A DNA stretch of 64,000 nt from Bacteroides salyersiae WAL 10018 = DSM 18765 = JCM 12988 (lineage in GTDB: Bacteria > Bacteroidota > Bacteroidia > Bacteroidales > Bacteroidaceae): contig NZ_KB905469.1 of NCBI RefSeq assembly GCF_000381365.1, positions 62,001 to 126,000 of the forward strand, in the 5' to 3' direction. The notes below the pieces were generated by a model that saw only the letters and a list, made by a program, of their open reading frames with translations, was not told the origin of the DNA and made no database searches. Positions 25,870 to 34,363 of this stretch are shown one piece after another. The translations under genes were made by a program, and so were the position numbers. Each line of letters begins with the position of its first letter. Position 1 is the first letter of the stretch.

Positions 25870-26706
25870 TTAAGCTTCTTCGTCTTCCTTAATGAAAGCA
25901 GCAGCTTTAGCTGCATTGATTGCTTCTTCGTCAGACTTGTCGAGTCTTGCCTTAGTCGATCTCTTCTTGCCTTTAGTAGCAGGAGCTTCACCGGCAGCTT
26001 CCATATCGATTTTTTCAGCTTTTCTTTCTTCCAGGCCTTCCTGCATAGCAGCGCAACAAGCATCAAGAATCACCTCGATTGACTTAGTAGCGTCATCATT
26101 AGCCGGAATTACGAAATCTACGTTTGAAGGATCAGAATTAGTATCAACGATACCAAATACAGGAATACCCAAACGGTTAGCTTCGCGAACAGCGATATTT
26201 TCTTTCATTACGTCGATCACGAACAATGCAGACGGCAGACGAGTCAGGTCGGCGATAGAACCCAAAGTCTTGTCCAGCTTGGCACGCTGACGAGAAATCT
26301 GAAGAATTTCTCTCTTAGACAGATTTGAGTAAGTACCATCGTTAGTCAACTTGTCGATAGTAGCCATCTTCTTCACAGCCTTACGGATAGTAGGGAAGTT
26401 AGTCAACATACCACCCGGCCAGCGTTCGATTACATAAGGCATATTTACAGATGCAGCTTTATCAGCTACAACTTGTTTAGCTTGTTTTTTAGTAGCAACA
26501 AAAAGGACTTTCTTGCCTGATTTTGCAATTTGTTTCAAAGCTTCCGCAGCTTCGTCAACTTTTGCAACTGTTTTGTGGAGGTCAATGATGTGAATACCAT
26601 TGCGTTCCATGAAAATGTAAGGAGCCATTGCAGGGTTCCACTTTCTTTTAAGGTGTCCGAAGTGGCAACCGGCTTCCAATAATGTATCAAAATTTGTTCT
26701 TGACAT
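25870..26706 (-). CDS. rpsB: 30S ribosomal protein S2
   Basis: S2 binds the head-body junction of the small subunit and needs S1 contact. The protein has 278 residues, with the usual start TNFDTLLEAGCHFGHLKRKWNP, the central KKVLFVATKKQAKQVV and RWPGGMLTNFPTIRKA, and ALFVIDVMKENIAVREA. A basic/acidic tail (about 235-278, KGKKRSTKARLDKSDEEA) extends past the usual end. It is transcribed before tsf, the order found in most bacteria. Confidence 0.97.
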   Translation of the reverse strand: MSRTNFDTLLEAGCHFGHLKRKWNPAMAPYIFMERNGIHIIDLHKTVAKVDEAAEALKQIAKSGKKVLFVATKKQAKQVVADKAASVNMPYVIERWPGGMLTNFPTIRKAVKKMATIDKLTNDGTYSNLSKREILQISRQRAKLDKTLGSIADLTRLPSALFVIDVMKENIAVREANRLGIPVFGIVDTNSDPSNVDFVIPANDDATKSIEVILDACCAAMQEGLEERKAEKIDMEAAGEAPATKGKKRSTKARLDKSDEEAINAAKAAAFIKEDEEA

Positions 26707-26829
26707 CTTGTTTTTCTTTTAATCGTTTACTTTCTTTTTTGTTTTTCTAAACCAACCGCCGGGTAGCCTTAAGAATAAATAAAGAGTCCCGGTAGTTTAG
26801 ATACTAAACATGTTCCGTCAGGCAGCACA

Positions 26830-27216
26830 TTAACGCTTACTGAACTGGAATCTTCTACGAGCTTTCGGCTGACCCGGTTTCTTACGTTCAACAGAACGCG
26901 GATCACGTGTCATGAATCCTTCAGCACGGAGAGCAGCTTTATCTTCAGCATTCATCTTAACCAATGCACGGGCAATAGCCAAACGCAATGCCTGAGACTG
27001 ACCAGTGAAACCACCGCCACACAAGTTTACTTTGATGTCATACTTCTCAGCAACACCCAACTTGCTCAACGGTTGTTTAACCACATACTGAAGAATAGTT
27101 GATGGAAAGTACTCTGCAAGGTCTCTCTTGTTAATAGTAATCTTTCCTGTACCTTCGCTTACGAATACACGTGCAATAGCACGTTTACGTCTGCCTAATG
27201 CATTTACTACTTCCAT
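26830..27216 (-). CDS. rpsI: 30S ribosomal protein S9
   Basis: The 128-residue protein has the conserved ALGRRKRAIARVFV start, GGGFTGQSQALRLAIARAL in the middle, and the basic C-terminal tail ending FQFSKR, whose last residues reach the P-site tRNA. It is 6 nt after rplM, the usual pair. Confidence 0.97.
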   Translation of the reverse strand: MEVVNALGRRKRAIARVFVSEGTGKITINKRDLAEYFPSTILQYVVKQPLSKLGVAEKYDIKVNLCGGGFTGQSQALRLAIARALVKMNAEDKAALRAEGFMTRDPRSVERKKPGQPKARRRFQFSKR

Positions 27217-27222
27217 TATCTC

Positions 27223-27684
27223 TTATTTAAGTAAGTTTATATCAATTGATTTCGGGTTCTGTGCATCATGTTTGTGTTCGCTACCAGCGTATACATACAT
27301 ATTGCTCAGCAATTTAGCTCCCAGTCTGTTCTTCGGAAGCATGCCCTTCACTACTTTTCTCAGCAATCTATCTTCGCCGTTAGGCTTAGCGATCATACGG
27401 GCAGGAGTCACCTCTCTCTGACCACCGGGATAACCTGTATATGACAAATAAACTCTGTCATTCCATTTGTTACCGCTTAATTTAACTTTGTCTGCATTGA
27501 TGATAATAACGTTATCACCGCAGTCTACATGAGGAGTAAAGTTTGGTTTATACTTCCCTCTCAACAGTTTCGCAACTTTTGCGCCCAGACGACCTAATGT
27601 TTGGTCTGTGGCATCAACGATAACCCATTCTTTGGTTACAGTTGCCTTGTTTGCAGAAATGGTCTTGTAACTTAAAGTATCCAC
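27223..27684 (-). CDS. rplM: 50S ribosomal protein L13
   Basis: L13 is an early assembly protein of the large subunit. The 153-residue protein has WVIVDATDQTLGRLGAKVA, VIIINADKVKLSG and the TYxSYTGYPGG-like segment (VYLSYTGYPGGQRE), then KGMLPKNRLGAKLLSNMYVY. It is the first gene of the ribosomal run, with a strong promoter about 125 nt upstream. Confidence 0.97.
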   Translation of the reverse strand: MDTLSYKTISANKATVTKEWVIVDATDQTLGRLGAKVAKLLRGKYKPNFTPHVDCGDNVIIINADKVKLSGNKWNDRVYLSYTGYPGGQREVTPARMIAKPNGEDRLLRKVVKGMLPKNRLGAKLLSNMYVYAGSEHKHDAQNPKSIDINLLK

Positions 27685-27809
27685 TCTTAATTCATTTTTT
27701 AAATGTTACTACTAAAAATTTTCTCACCACTCATTAACCTTCCCCGGACAAAGGAAGATTAACTTGCTATGAATTAATCTCTTATCCTTTTGAGATAATA
27801 ATCGGCTTG

Positions 27810-27840
27810 CAAAAGTACGGCTTTTCTTTGAATTGGCAAA
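27810..27840 (-). promoter_or_regulatory. Promoter of the rplM-rpsI-rpsB-tsf transcript
   Basis: On the minus strand: TTTG (27837-27840), 19 nt, TACTTTTG (27810-27817), a full consensus match. The leader to rplM is about 120 nt. It may hold regulatory structure, but I recognise no known ribosomal-protein leader motif. Confidence 0.8.
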
Positions 27841-27923
27841 CATTTTCTACCTTTTTTTAGATTTATCGGATTGACACACAAAGAAGAAGAGCGAAAAGAA
27901 AAAACGAACAGAGGGCCGATAAA

Positions 27924-27964
27924 CAAAAAAACTCCATCCGGGCAAGAATGATCCGTTGCCCGGA
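27924..27964 (-). terminator. Terminator of the DUF4488 gene
   Basis: On the minus strand TCCGGGCAA (27956-27964) pairs with TTGCCCGGA (27937-27945), followed by TGGAG and a run of seven T. It follows the stop at 28000 by about 35 nt. Confidence 0.75.
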
Positions 27965-27999
27965 CAGAGAAATGTATACCAAAAACTTATCCGCCCCCC

Positions 28000-28491
28000 C
28001 TATCTCACAATATCCTCCGGAAATACCGCCGGCATTTCCACACGCTTCCATGTTTCATGAAACCAGGAATTCAGTTCATTGCCGTTTAAATCTTTCGCTA
28101 TAAAATACTTCAAATGCAATAGTTCGTCATCTTCAATTTCAAATTCAAGGATATTATCCTTATTATCCAACATAGGCAGATGAATATTTTTCTCAATGCT
28201 CTCTTTATAGGAACTCCCTGTCACTTGCTTATAAGTACCATATCCCGTAATGATAGCACTCTGCCCCGGAATAATGGTAAAATTCACAATCCGTCCATCA
28301 TCACTCAAGACCTTGAATGTATTACTGGGTTTCAACACTCCCGGAACATCCGGAACCTCCGACACATAATGACACAACTGCCAGATTCCTTTCAGATTGG
28401 CAGGCTGAAACTTCGCTTTTTTCTGAGCCATAGCACCTGTTACCGCAAACAGCATCACTGTCAGCATGGTAAAAAAATAGAGTTTTCTCAT
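28000..28491 (-). CDS. DUF4488 family secreted protein
   Basis: The 163-residue protein begins with a signal peptide (MRKLYFFTMLTVMLFAVTGAMAQ) and is otherwise a small beta-rich, lipocalin-like protein. NLKGIWQLCHYVSE, SGxxYKE-like repeats (GSSYKESIEKN) and the C-terminal SWFHETWKRVEMP match the Bacteroides DUF4488 family. The family has no assigned function; a ligand-binding role is possible from the fold. It is monocistronic, with its own -7 element and terminator. Confidence 0.82.
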   Translation of the reverse strand: MRKLYFFTMLTVMLFAVTGAMAQKKAKFQPANLKGIWQLCHYVSEVPDVPGVLKPSNTFKVLSDDGRIVNFTIIPGQSAIITGYGTYKQVTGSSYKESIEKNIHLPMLDNKDNILEFEIEDDELLHLKYFIAKDLNGNELNSWFHETWKRVEMPAVFPEDIVR

Positions 28492-28533
28492 CGCCGTATT
28501 GTTTTAGTTAACATTCTCAAGGCCTGTCGCTTA

Positions 28534-28541
28534 CAAATATA
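28534..28541 (-). promoter_or_regulatory. -7 element upstream of the DUF4488 gene
   Basis: TATATTTG on the minus strand, 43 nt before the ATG at 28491. No -33 match is seen at 19-20 nt. Confidence 0.45.
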
Positions 28542-28581
28542 AAGAAATCTTTTGAGGTTATAACAATTGTAAGGCAATAAA

Positions 28582-28614
28582 AAAAGCCTGCATCTCAAAA
28601 AAATGCAGGCTTTT
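28582..28614 (-). terminator. Terminator of asnS
   Basis: AAAAGCCTGCAT (28582-28593) and ATGCAGGCTTTT (28603-28614) form a perfect stem. On the minus strand it continues into seven T, 21 nt after the asnS stop. Confidence 0.85.
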
Positions 28615-28635
28615 ATATTATTTCAGGGTAATTCG

Positions 28636-30039
28636 TTAGAATTCCGCATTGCGTGGCGTACGCGGGAACGGAATAACATCGCGAATATTAGCCATACCTG
28701 TCACGAAAAGCAACAAGCGCTCGAATCCAAGCCCGAAACCGGAATGAGGACAAGTACCGAACTTACGCGTATCCAAATACCACCACATATCTTTCATCGG
28801 GATATGAAGCTCTTCAATACGTGTCACTAACTTGTCATAATCCGCTTCACGTTCCGAACCGCCAATTATTTCACCAATTTTCGGGAACAGCACATCCATA
28901 GCACGAACCGTCTTTCCATCTTCATTCTGCTTCATATAGAAAGCCTTGATCTCTTTCGGATAATCCGTCAGAATCACCGGACGCTTGAAATGCTCTTCCA
29001 CCAAATAACGTTCATGCTCCGAAGCCAAATCCACTCCCCAATAAACAGGGAATTCAAATTTATGTCCTTTTGCTACGGCATCCTCCAGTATCTTAATACC
29101 CTCAGTATAAGGCAAACGTACGAAATCTTCTTTCAGTACGCCCTGCAAACGTTCTATCAACCCCTTATCGAACATGTCATTCAGGAACTTCACATCATCG
29201 GCACAGTTATCCAAAGCCCATTTCACACAGTATTTGATAAACTCTTCCGCCAAATCCATGTTATCCGTAATATCATTGAATGCCACTTCCGGCTCAATCA
29301 TCCAGAACTCGGCAAGATGACGGGGGGTATTTGAATTTTCCGCACGGAATGTCGGCCCGAACGTATAAATGGCTCCTAAAGCCGTTGCCGCCAATTCACC
29401 CTCCAACTGTCCGGATACTGTCAGACTTGCCTGTTTCCCAAAAAAGTCATCATCATAAATGATAGAACCGTTCTCATCCTTTTTCAGATCATACAGGTTC
29501 TTGGTAGTAACCTGAAACATCTGCCCGGCACCTTCACAGTCCGAAGCCGTGATAATCGGAGTATGGAAATAGAAAAAGCCTCTCTCATGGAAGAACCGGT
29601 GAATAGCGATCGCCATATTATGACGGATACGGAACACGGCACCAAATGTATTGGTACGGGGACGTAAGTGAGCTATCTCCCGGAGGAACTCCATAGAATG
29701 CCCTTTTTTCTGCAACGGATACGTATTATCACAAGTACCCAGCACCTCGATTTCACGAGCCTGCACTTCCACTTTCTGACCGGAACCGACCGATTCCACC
29801 ATTACCCCATTCACGCTCAAACAAGCGCCTGTAGTAATAAGCTTCAGCATCTCTTCGTCAAAGTTGGCCAGGTCTACTACCACCTGCACATTATTTATTG
29901 TAGAACCGTCATTCAGTGCGATAAAGTTTACTTGTTTGCTACCTCTGCGGGTACGAACCCATCCTTTCACATTGACCATCGCGCCAAAATCCTCGCGCTT
30001 CATCAGGTCGACAATTTTTGTTCTACTAATCTTTTCCAT
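28636..30039 (-). CDS. asnS: Asparaginyl-tRNA synthetase
   Basis: This class IIb synthetase charges tRNA-Asn with asparagine. The 467-residue protein has the N-terminal OB-fold anticodon-binding domain (about 15-110, VNVKGWVRTRRGSKQVNFI). The catalytic core has RIRHNMAIAIHRFFHERGF (motif 1 region), FRAENSNTPRHLAEFWMIEPE (motif 2) and GFGLGFERLLLFVTG (motif 3 arginine). RHLAEFWM and the spacing favour AsnRS over AspRS. It follows the rluB-like gene after a repeat-bearing spacer. Confidence 0.96.
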   Translation of the reverse strand: MEKISRTKIVDLMKREDFGAMVNVKGWVRTRRGSKQVNFIALNDGSTINNVQVVVDLANFDEEMLKLITTGACLSVNGVMVESVGSGQKVEVQAREIEVLGTCDNTYPLQKKGHSMEFLREIAHLRPRTNTFGAVFRIRHNMAIAIHRFFHERGFFYFHTPIITASDCEGAGQMFQVTTKNLYDLKKDENGSIIYDDDFFGKQASLTVSGQLEGELAATALGAIYTFGPTFRAENSNTPRHLAEFWMIEPEVAFNDITDNMDLAEEFIKYCVKWALDNCADDVKFLNDMFDKGLIERLQGVLKEDFVRLPYTEGIKILEDAVAKGHKFEFPVYWGVDLASEHERYLVEEHFKRPVILTDYPKEIKAFYMKQNEDGKTVRAMDVLFPKIGEIIGGSEREADYDKLVTRIEELHIPMKDMWWYLDTRKFGTCPHSGFGLGFERLLLFVTGMANIRDVIPFPRTPRNAEF

Positions 30040-30063
30040 AACTATTTTATATACATTATTATA

Positions 30064-30134
30064 GAGTAGTAGTCAAGTAGGGAGTAGTTAACTACTTACT
30101 ACTTACTACTTAACCACTTACTACTTGACTACTC
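30064..30134. repeat. Second AAGTAGT-word inverted repeat
   Basis: GAGTAGTAGTCAAGTAG at the left and CTACTTGACTACTC at the right are complementary, with ACTACTTACTACTTA words between. It has the same word set as at 25759-25861 and is again in a spacer between co-directional genes (rluB-like and asnS). Confidence 0.65.
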
Positions 30135-30154
30135 GTTACTTAAGTTCTTTTCCG

Positions 30155-31576
30155 TTACTCAAATGATCCCATACGGAGGAAATTCACTTCCTGTTCCGTC
30201 AGATAACGCCATTCACCACGACGCAGTCCTTTTTTAGTGAGACCGGCAAAGAATACACGGTCAAGCTTAACCACCTTGTATCCCAATGATTCGAATATAC
30301 GACGAACGATACGGTTTTTACCGGAGTGAATCTCGATACCTACTTGGTCACGTTTATTCTCATCCGCGTAGCTGATAGCATCTGCATGAATCTCACCGTC
30401 TTCCAGTTGTATCCCTGCCGCAATCTGATCCATATCCGCCTTCGTCAAATTCTTATCCAGATAAACGTGATATATTTTCTTTTTCAAAAACTTCGGATGC
30501 GTCAGTTTAGAAGCCAGATCCCCGTCATTGGTCAGCAACAACACCCCTGTCGTATTACGGTCTAAACGACCTACCGGATAAATACGCTCATTACAAGCTC
30601 CTTTCACAAGGTCCATCACAGTTAGACGCGCTTGAGGATCATCAGAAGTAGTCACACAATCTTTCGGTTTGTTCAACAAAACGTATACTTTACGCTCGAT
30701 GCTTACCGGTTCATCATGGAATTTCACCACATCAGAACGTTTGATCTTAGTACCCAATTCCGTTACCACTTCACCATTTACCGAAACAACTCCTGCCGTG
30801 ATAAACTCATCAGCTTCCCGTCGTGAACAAACTCCGGCATTGGCCAAAAACTTATTCAAACGAATCGGTTCGTTAGGGTCTACAAACTGCTCCTTATATT
30901 CTATCTGCTTCTTCTTACTGTATTTCGCATTGGGATCATAATCACCGGTACGGCGTTGCGGACGGGCAAATCCTTGAGGACGTCCCTCGCCGCCATTGTT
31001 AAAACGCGGACGGTACGGACGATCACCACCCTCGCGATTATAAGAAGGACGCTGCGGACGGTCACCATACGAACGGCGTTCGCCACCTTCATTATTATTG
31101 AAACGCGGACGGTACGGACGGTCCCCCCCTTCGCGATTATAGGAAGGACGCTGAGGACGATCACCATATGAACGACGTTCGCCACCTTCATTATTATTGA
31201 AACGCGGGCGATACGGACGATCACCGCCTTCACGATTGTAGGAAGGACGTTGCGGACGATCACCATAAGACGGACGATCACCATACGAACGCTGCGGGCG
31301 CTCACCACTTTCATTGTTATTATAACGCGGACGATACGGACGATCACCGCCTTCACGATTGTAAGAAGGACGCTGAGGACGATCACCATACGAACGACGT
31401 TCGCCTCCTTCACTATTAGGATTAAATCTCGGGCGATACGGACGATCGCCACCTTCACGATTGTAAGAAGGGCGATTGTACCCACCTTCCCTGTTGTAAG
31501 ACCTGTTACCATCACGGCCGGCGCCTGTGTTCTCTTCATTAGAGCTGTCACGCCATTCTTCGTTTTCTGTACTCAT
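30155..31576 (-). CDS. rluB: RluB-type 23S rRNA pseudouridine synthase with R/G-rich repeat N-terminus
   Basis: The preferred start is 31576 (MSTENEEWRDSSNEE); the longer frame to 31612 lacks support. The 473-residue protein has a long N-terminal region (about 15-225) made of ~33-residue repeats with RPSYNREGGDRPYRPRF and GGERRSYGDRPQ. An S4 RNA-binding domain follows (LNKFLANAGVCSRREADEFI), then an RsuA/RluB catalytic domain with the essential Asp in VGRLDRNTTGVLL. RluB-type enzymes modify U2605 of 23S rRNA. The repeat arm is probably disordered and binds RNA. Ordinary RluB proteins are about 240-300 residues, so the N-terminal arm is the odd part. Confidence 0.88.
   Translation of the reverse strand: MSTENEEWRDSSNEENTGAGRDGNRSYNREGGYNRPSYNREGGDRPYRPRFNPNSEGGERRSYGDRPQRPSYNREGGDRPYRPRYNNNESGERPQRSYGDRPSYGDRPQRPSYNREGGDRPYRPRFNNNEGGERRSYGDRPQRPSYNREGGDRPYRPRFNNNEGGERRSYGDRPQRPSYNREGGDRPYRPRFNNGGEGRPQGFARPQRRTGDYDPNAKYSKKKQIEYKEQFVDPNEPIRLNKFLANAGVCSRREADEFITAGVVSVNGEVVTELGTKIKRSDVVKFHDEPVSIERKVYVLLNKPKDCVTTSDDPQARLTVMDLVKGACNERIYPVGRLDRNTTGVLLLTNDGDLASKLTHPKFLKKKIYHVYLDKNLTKADMDQIAAGIQLEDGEIHADAISYADENKRDQVGIEIHSGKNRIVRRIFESLGYKVVKLDRVFFAGLTKKGLRRGEWRYLTEQEVNFLRMGSFE
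30985..31500 (-). repeat. In-frame 99-nt tandem repeats inside the rluB-like gene
   Basis: About five copies of a 99-nt unit encode the 33-residue R/G/N/Y-rich repeat, some shortened (for example PSYGDRPQRPSYN). Because of the low complexity, long open frames appear in other frames and on the other strand here. These are not genes. Confidence 0.8.
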
Positions 31577-31632
31577 TACTTTATTCGAATAAAAATTAAA
31601 CATTGGCCTCACGGCCGGTATTTAGAGATTTC

Positions 31633-32979
31633 TCAGAGTCCCGTATAAGTATGCGGGGTAATTACTCTTAATTCTTTCTTTATATCTTCGCTAACATCCA
31701 AACCTTCGATAAACTCTTTGATAGAGCTTTCCGTTATCGCCTGATTGGTTCTTGTCAATGCTTTCAACGCTTCATACGGATGCGGATAAGCCTCCCGGCG
31801 CAAAACAGTCTGAATCGCTTCGGCAACTACACTCCAACAGTTATCCAGATCACGATAAATAGCTGCTTCATTCAGCAATAACTTACGTAATCCTTTCAAA
31901 GAACTCTGAATAGCAATAACGATGTGTCCGAAAGGAACACCGACATTACGCAACACAGTCGAATCCGTTAAGTCACGTTGCAAGCGCGATACCGGCAACT
32001 TTACCGCCAAATGTTCCAGAATAGCATTAGCTATACCCAAATTTCCCTCCGCGTTCTCAAAATCGATCGGATTTACTTTATGCGGCATAGCGCTCGACCC
32101 CACCTCACCGGCTTTGATCTTCTGCTTGAAGTACTCCATAGAGATGTACTGCCAGAAATCACGGTTCATATCGATCATGATCGTATTGATCCGTTTCATT
32201 GCATCAAAAATAGCCGATAAGTTATCGTAATTTGAAATCTGCGTAGTATACTCTTCGCGTTCCAGACCAAGTTTCTCAGCCACAAAACGATTACCAAATG
32301 CCTTCCAGTCATATTCCGGGTAAGCCACACGATGCGCATTGTAATTACCTGTCGCCCCACCGAATTTAGCAGTAACAGGACAGGCTTTCAAAGTAGCCAA
32401 TTGCCGCTCCATGCGATAAGCAAACACCATCACTTCTTTACCCAACCGCGTTGGAGAAGCCGGTTGTCCATGCGTTTTCGCAAGCATCGGAATATTTTCC
32501 CACTCTGCAGCATATGTTTTCAGTTGAGCGATCAATTCTTCAATCTGGGGATAATACACTTTTTCCAACGCCTCCTTGATCGAAAGCGGAATAGAGGTAT
32601 TATTAATATCCTGCGATGTCAGGCCGAAATGAATAAATTCCTTGTATTCATCCAATCCGCCCAACTTATCAAATTCCTCTTTAAGGAAATACTCCACCGC
32701 TTTCACATCGTGATTGGTCACACTTTCTATTTCTTTAATGCGCTGGGCATCTGTTTCAGAAAAGTTACGATAGATAGCACGTAAAGCTTCAAATACACTT
32801 TTGTCGATTCCTTTGAGTTGTGGTAGAGGCAATTCACACAGAGTGATGAAATATTCCACTTCTACCTGCACGCGGTATTTTATCAGTGCGTATTCAGAAA
32901 AATAGTCAGCCAAAGCTTCTGCTTTGCCTCTGTATCGGCCATCAATAGGAGAAATGGCCGTTAATAAATCAAGTTCCAT
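31633..32979 (-). CDS. purB: Adenylosuccinate lyase
   Basis: The enzyme catalyses two fumarate-releasing steps of purine synthesis. The 448-residue protein has LTAISPIDGRYRGK at the N-terminus, FGLTSQDINNTSIP, KTHGQPASPTRLGKE with the catalytic His, and the superfamily signature GSSAMPHKVNPIDFEN with the catalytic Ser. It precedes the rluB-like gene by 56 nt and may share a transcript with it and asnS. Confidence 0.96.
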   Translation of the reverse strand: MELDLLTAISPIDGRYRGKAEALADYFSEYALIKYRVQVEVEYFITLCELPLPQLKGIDKSVFEALRAIYRNFSETDAQRIKEIESVTNHDVKAVEYFLKEEFDKLGGLDEYKEFIHFGLTSQDINNTSIPLSIKEALEKVYYPQIEELIAQLKTYAAEWENIPMLAKTHGQPASPTRLGKEVMVFAYRMERQLATLKACPVTAKFGGATGNYNAHRVAYPEYDWKAFGNRFVAEKLGLEREEYTTQISNYDNLSAIFDAMKRINTIMIDMNRDFWQYISMEYFKQKIKAGEVGSSAMPHKVNPIDFENAEGNLGIANAILEHLAVKLPVSRLQRDLTDSTVLRNVGVPFGHIVIAIQSSLKGLRKLLLNEAAIYRDLDNCWSVVAEAIQTVLRREAYPHPYEALKALTRTNQAITESSIKEFIEGLDVSEDIKKELRVITPHTYTGL

Positions 32980-33005
32980 ATGTCGTTCAGATAATTATCA
33001 GTTTG

Positions 33006-33013
33006 CAAAATTA
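33006..33013 (-). promoter_or_regulatory. -7 element upstream of purB
   Basis: TAATTTTG on the minus strand, about 27 nt before the purB ATG. A -33 TTTG at normal spacing is missing. Confidence 0.45.
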
Positions 33014-33078
33014 GCTCTTTTTCTTGATTTATAATGCACAAAGAGGATAGAAAGTTTATATAAAAGAGGTAAGAAAAC

Positions 33079-33120
33079 AAAAATGCCTCACAATAAATAT
33101 TGCAAGGCACCTTTTTATTC
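33079..33120. terminator. Terminator after the tRNA-Val pair
   Basis: TGCCTCACAAT (33084-33094) and ATTGCAAGGCA (33099-33109) pair with one mismatch. Minus-strand T tract TTTTTGTTTT follows the stem. The plus-strand side is also T-rich. Confidence 0.7.
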
Positions 33121-33130
33121 ATTTTTTTGT

Positions 33131-33204
33131 GGGCGTTGACGGATTCGAACCGCCGACCCTCTGCTTGTAAGGCAGATGCTCTGAACCAGCTGAGCTAAAC
33201 GCCC
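33131..33204 (-). tRNA. tRNA-Val (anticodon UAC), copy 2
   Basis: The 74-nt minus-strand sequence folds as a tRNA. The 7-bp acceptor stem is GGGCGTT/AACGCCC, the D-arm contains AGCTCAGCTGG, and the anticodon loop CTTACAA gives UAC. The T-arm carries GGTTCGAATCC. CCA is not encoded. It is identical to the copy at 33238-33311. Confidence 0.97.
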
Positions 33205-33237
33205 TTTTATTGGCGGAAGTGTTTCGATTTTTATAGT

Positions 33238-33311
33238 GGGCGTTGACGGATTCGAACCGCCGACCCTCTGCTTGTAAGGCAGATGCTCTGAACCAGCTGA
33301 GCTAAACGCCC
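33238..33311 (-). tRNA. tRNA-Val (anticodon UAC), copy 1
   Basis: This 74-nt gene is identical to the one at 33131-33204, 33 nt away, and is the first transcribed of the pair. Anticodon loop CTTACAA, no encoded CCA. A consensus promoter lies 26 nt upstream. Confidence 0.97.
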
Positions 33312-33336
33312 GTACACTTCCGTTTCAAAAGCGATG

Positions 33337-33367
33337 CAAAGGTACAGCTTATTTTGAGACTGCCAAA
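33337..33367 (-). promoter_or_regulatory. Promoter of the tRNA-Val pair
   Basis: On the minus strand: TTTG (33364-33367), 19 nt, TACCTTTG (33337-33344), a full consensus match. Start about 33330. Confidence 0.8.
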
Positions 33368-33461
33368 ACTTTTGATGATTATTTTTTCACTTTTTTATTC
33401 ACAAAGACAAAAACTCACTGATTATCAACAATAAAAATCTTTCTAAAAAATAAGATGCATA

Positions 33462-34346
33462 CTACACAAATTCCAGCCAACAATCCCAATTTCCCCATCC
33501 TCCTCTCTTTTTCTCCTGCTTATCCACCCGATCCTCCGTTTTCACACGTGTATACTCCGCCACCTGCAATGAATCGGTTTTCATAACAGCACCATCAAAT
33601 TTCTCCTCTTGCAATCTCTTTCCGTCCCTGTCTACAGTCCTTTTTGTTACAGAAAGCAACTTCTTTCGTGGTGATACTCTTTCCTTAAGTCCAACCATTT
33701 CCGCAGTATCCTCCGTCCACACAAAAATCGTTTCCTCCACATGTTCATTCATCCTTTCCTGTATTTTCCGCAATCTCTTTTGTACACCGGAAAATTTCTC
33801 AGTTTCGGTCTCCAACACAGCGGTATCTATTTCCGTACGATGATTTTCCATACACTCGGTAGTCCCGCAAGCCCAAAAGAAAAGCGAAAGGCTCCAGACC
33901 ATCAACCACTTTTTCACATCAAAACAGGGGCAGGACTTTATAAACTCACCCGGTTCTATAATCCCATTCCCATTCAAATCCGGCGAAGTATCCCGGTGAC
34001 CCATCACCGTCACAATCCGATACCGCAACTTCAACTCTTCCACAAGCCCCTTCATCGATTTTTTCTGCTCATCCGTCCGTGTATCGGCAGGATTCCCGTT
34101 CGTATCCAGTCCTCCGATATAACAAATGCCTATACTTCGCCCGTTCCATCCCAAGCAATGCGCACCCGCCACTTCCACCTCTCTCCCCTTTTCCACGGTT
34201 CCATCCAGCCGGACTACATAATGATAACCTATCCCGTCCATCCCCCGGGCACGATGCCAACGGTCTATATCCGCAACACTAAAATCCATTCCGGCTTTCG
34301 TAGCCGAACAATGTATAATCACAGAATCGATCTTTCTCATAACCAT
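33462..34346 (-). CDS. N-acetylmuramoyl-L-alanine amidase fused to a lipoprotein-like C-terminal domain
   Basis: Residues 1-147 form an Amidase_2 (T7-lysozyme-like) domain. Zinc ligands are His12 (IIHCSAT), His117 (VMGHRDTSPD) and a Cys in SCPCFDV. It should cut the bond between muramic acid and the peptide. Directly after it, in frame, come a hydrophobic stretch and cysteine (MVWSLSLFFWACG, Cys160) that look like a lipoprotein signal, then a charged helical region of ~130 residues. An internal ATG at 33902 could start a separate lipoprotein. Similar pairs in other Bacteroides, as I recall them, are two genes, so this may be a fusion. A second ATG two codons in (34340) has better ribosome-binding-site spacing. 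Confidence 0.82.
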   Translation of the reverse strand: MVMRKIDSVIIHCSATKAGMDFSVADIDRWHRARGMDGIGYHYVVRLDGTVEKGREVEVAGAHCLGWNGRSIGICYIGGLDTNGNPADTRTDEQKKSMKGLVEELKLRYRIVTVMGHRDTSPDLNGNGIIEPGEFIKSCPCFDVKKWLMVWSLSLFFWACGTTECMENHRTEIDTAVLETETEKFSGVQKRLRKIQERMNEHVEETIFVWTEDTAEMVGLKERVSPRKKLLSVTKRTVDRDGKRLQEEKFDGAVMKTDSLQVAEYTRVKTEDRVDKQEKKRGGWGNWDCWLEFV

Positions 34347-34363
34347 AAATCCTTTCTTTCAAA

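Noticed and set aside
30901..31551. 216-codon minus-strand frame and several plus-strand frames over the rluB-like gene
   Set aside because: They are alternative readings of the low-complexity 99-nt repeats; composition (long runs of V, I, R, T) is not protein-like.
33131..33311. tRNA-Val genes as attachment site of an integrated element
   Set aside because: No integrase lies nearby, both tRNA copies are intact and identical, and no partial tRNA repeat is seen elsewhere in the window.
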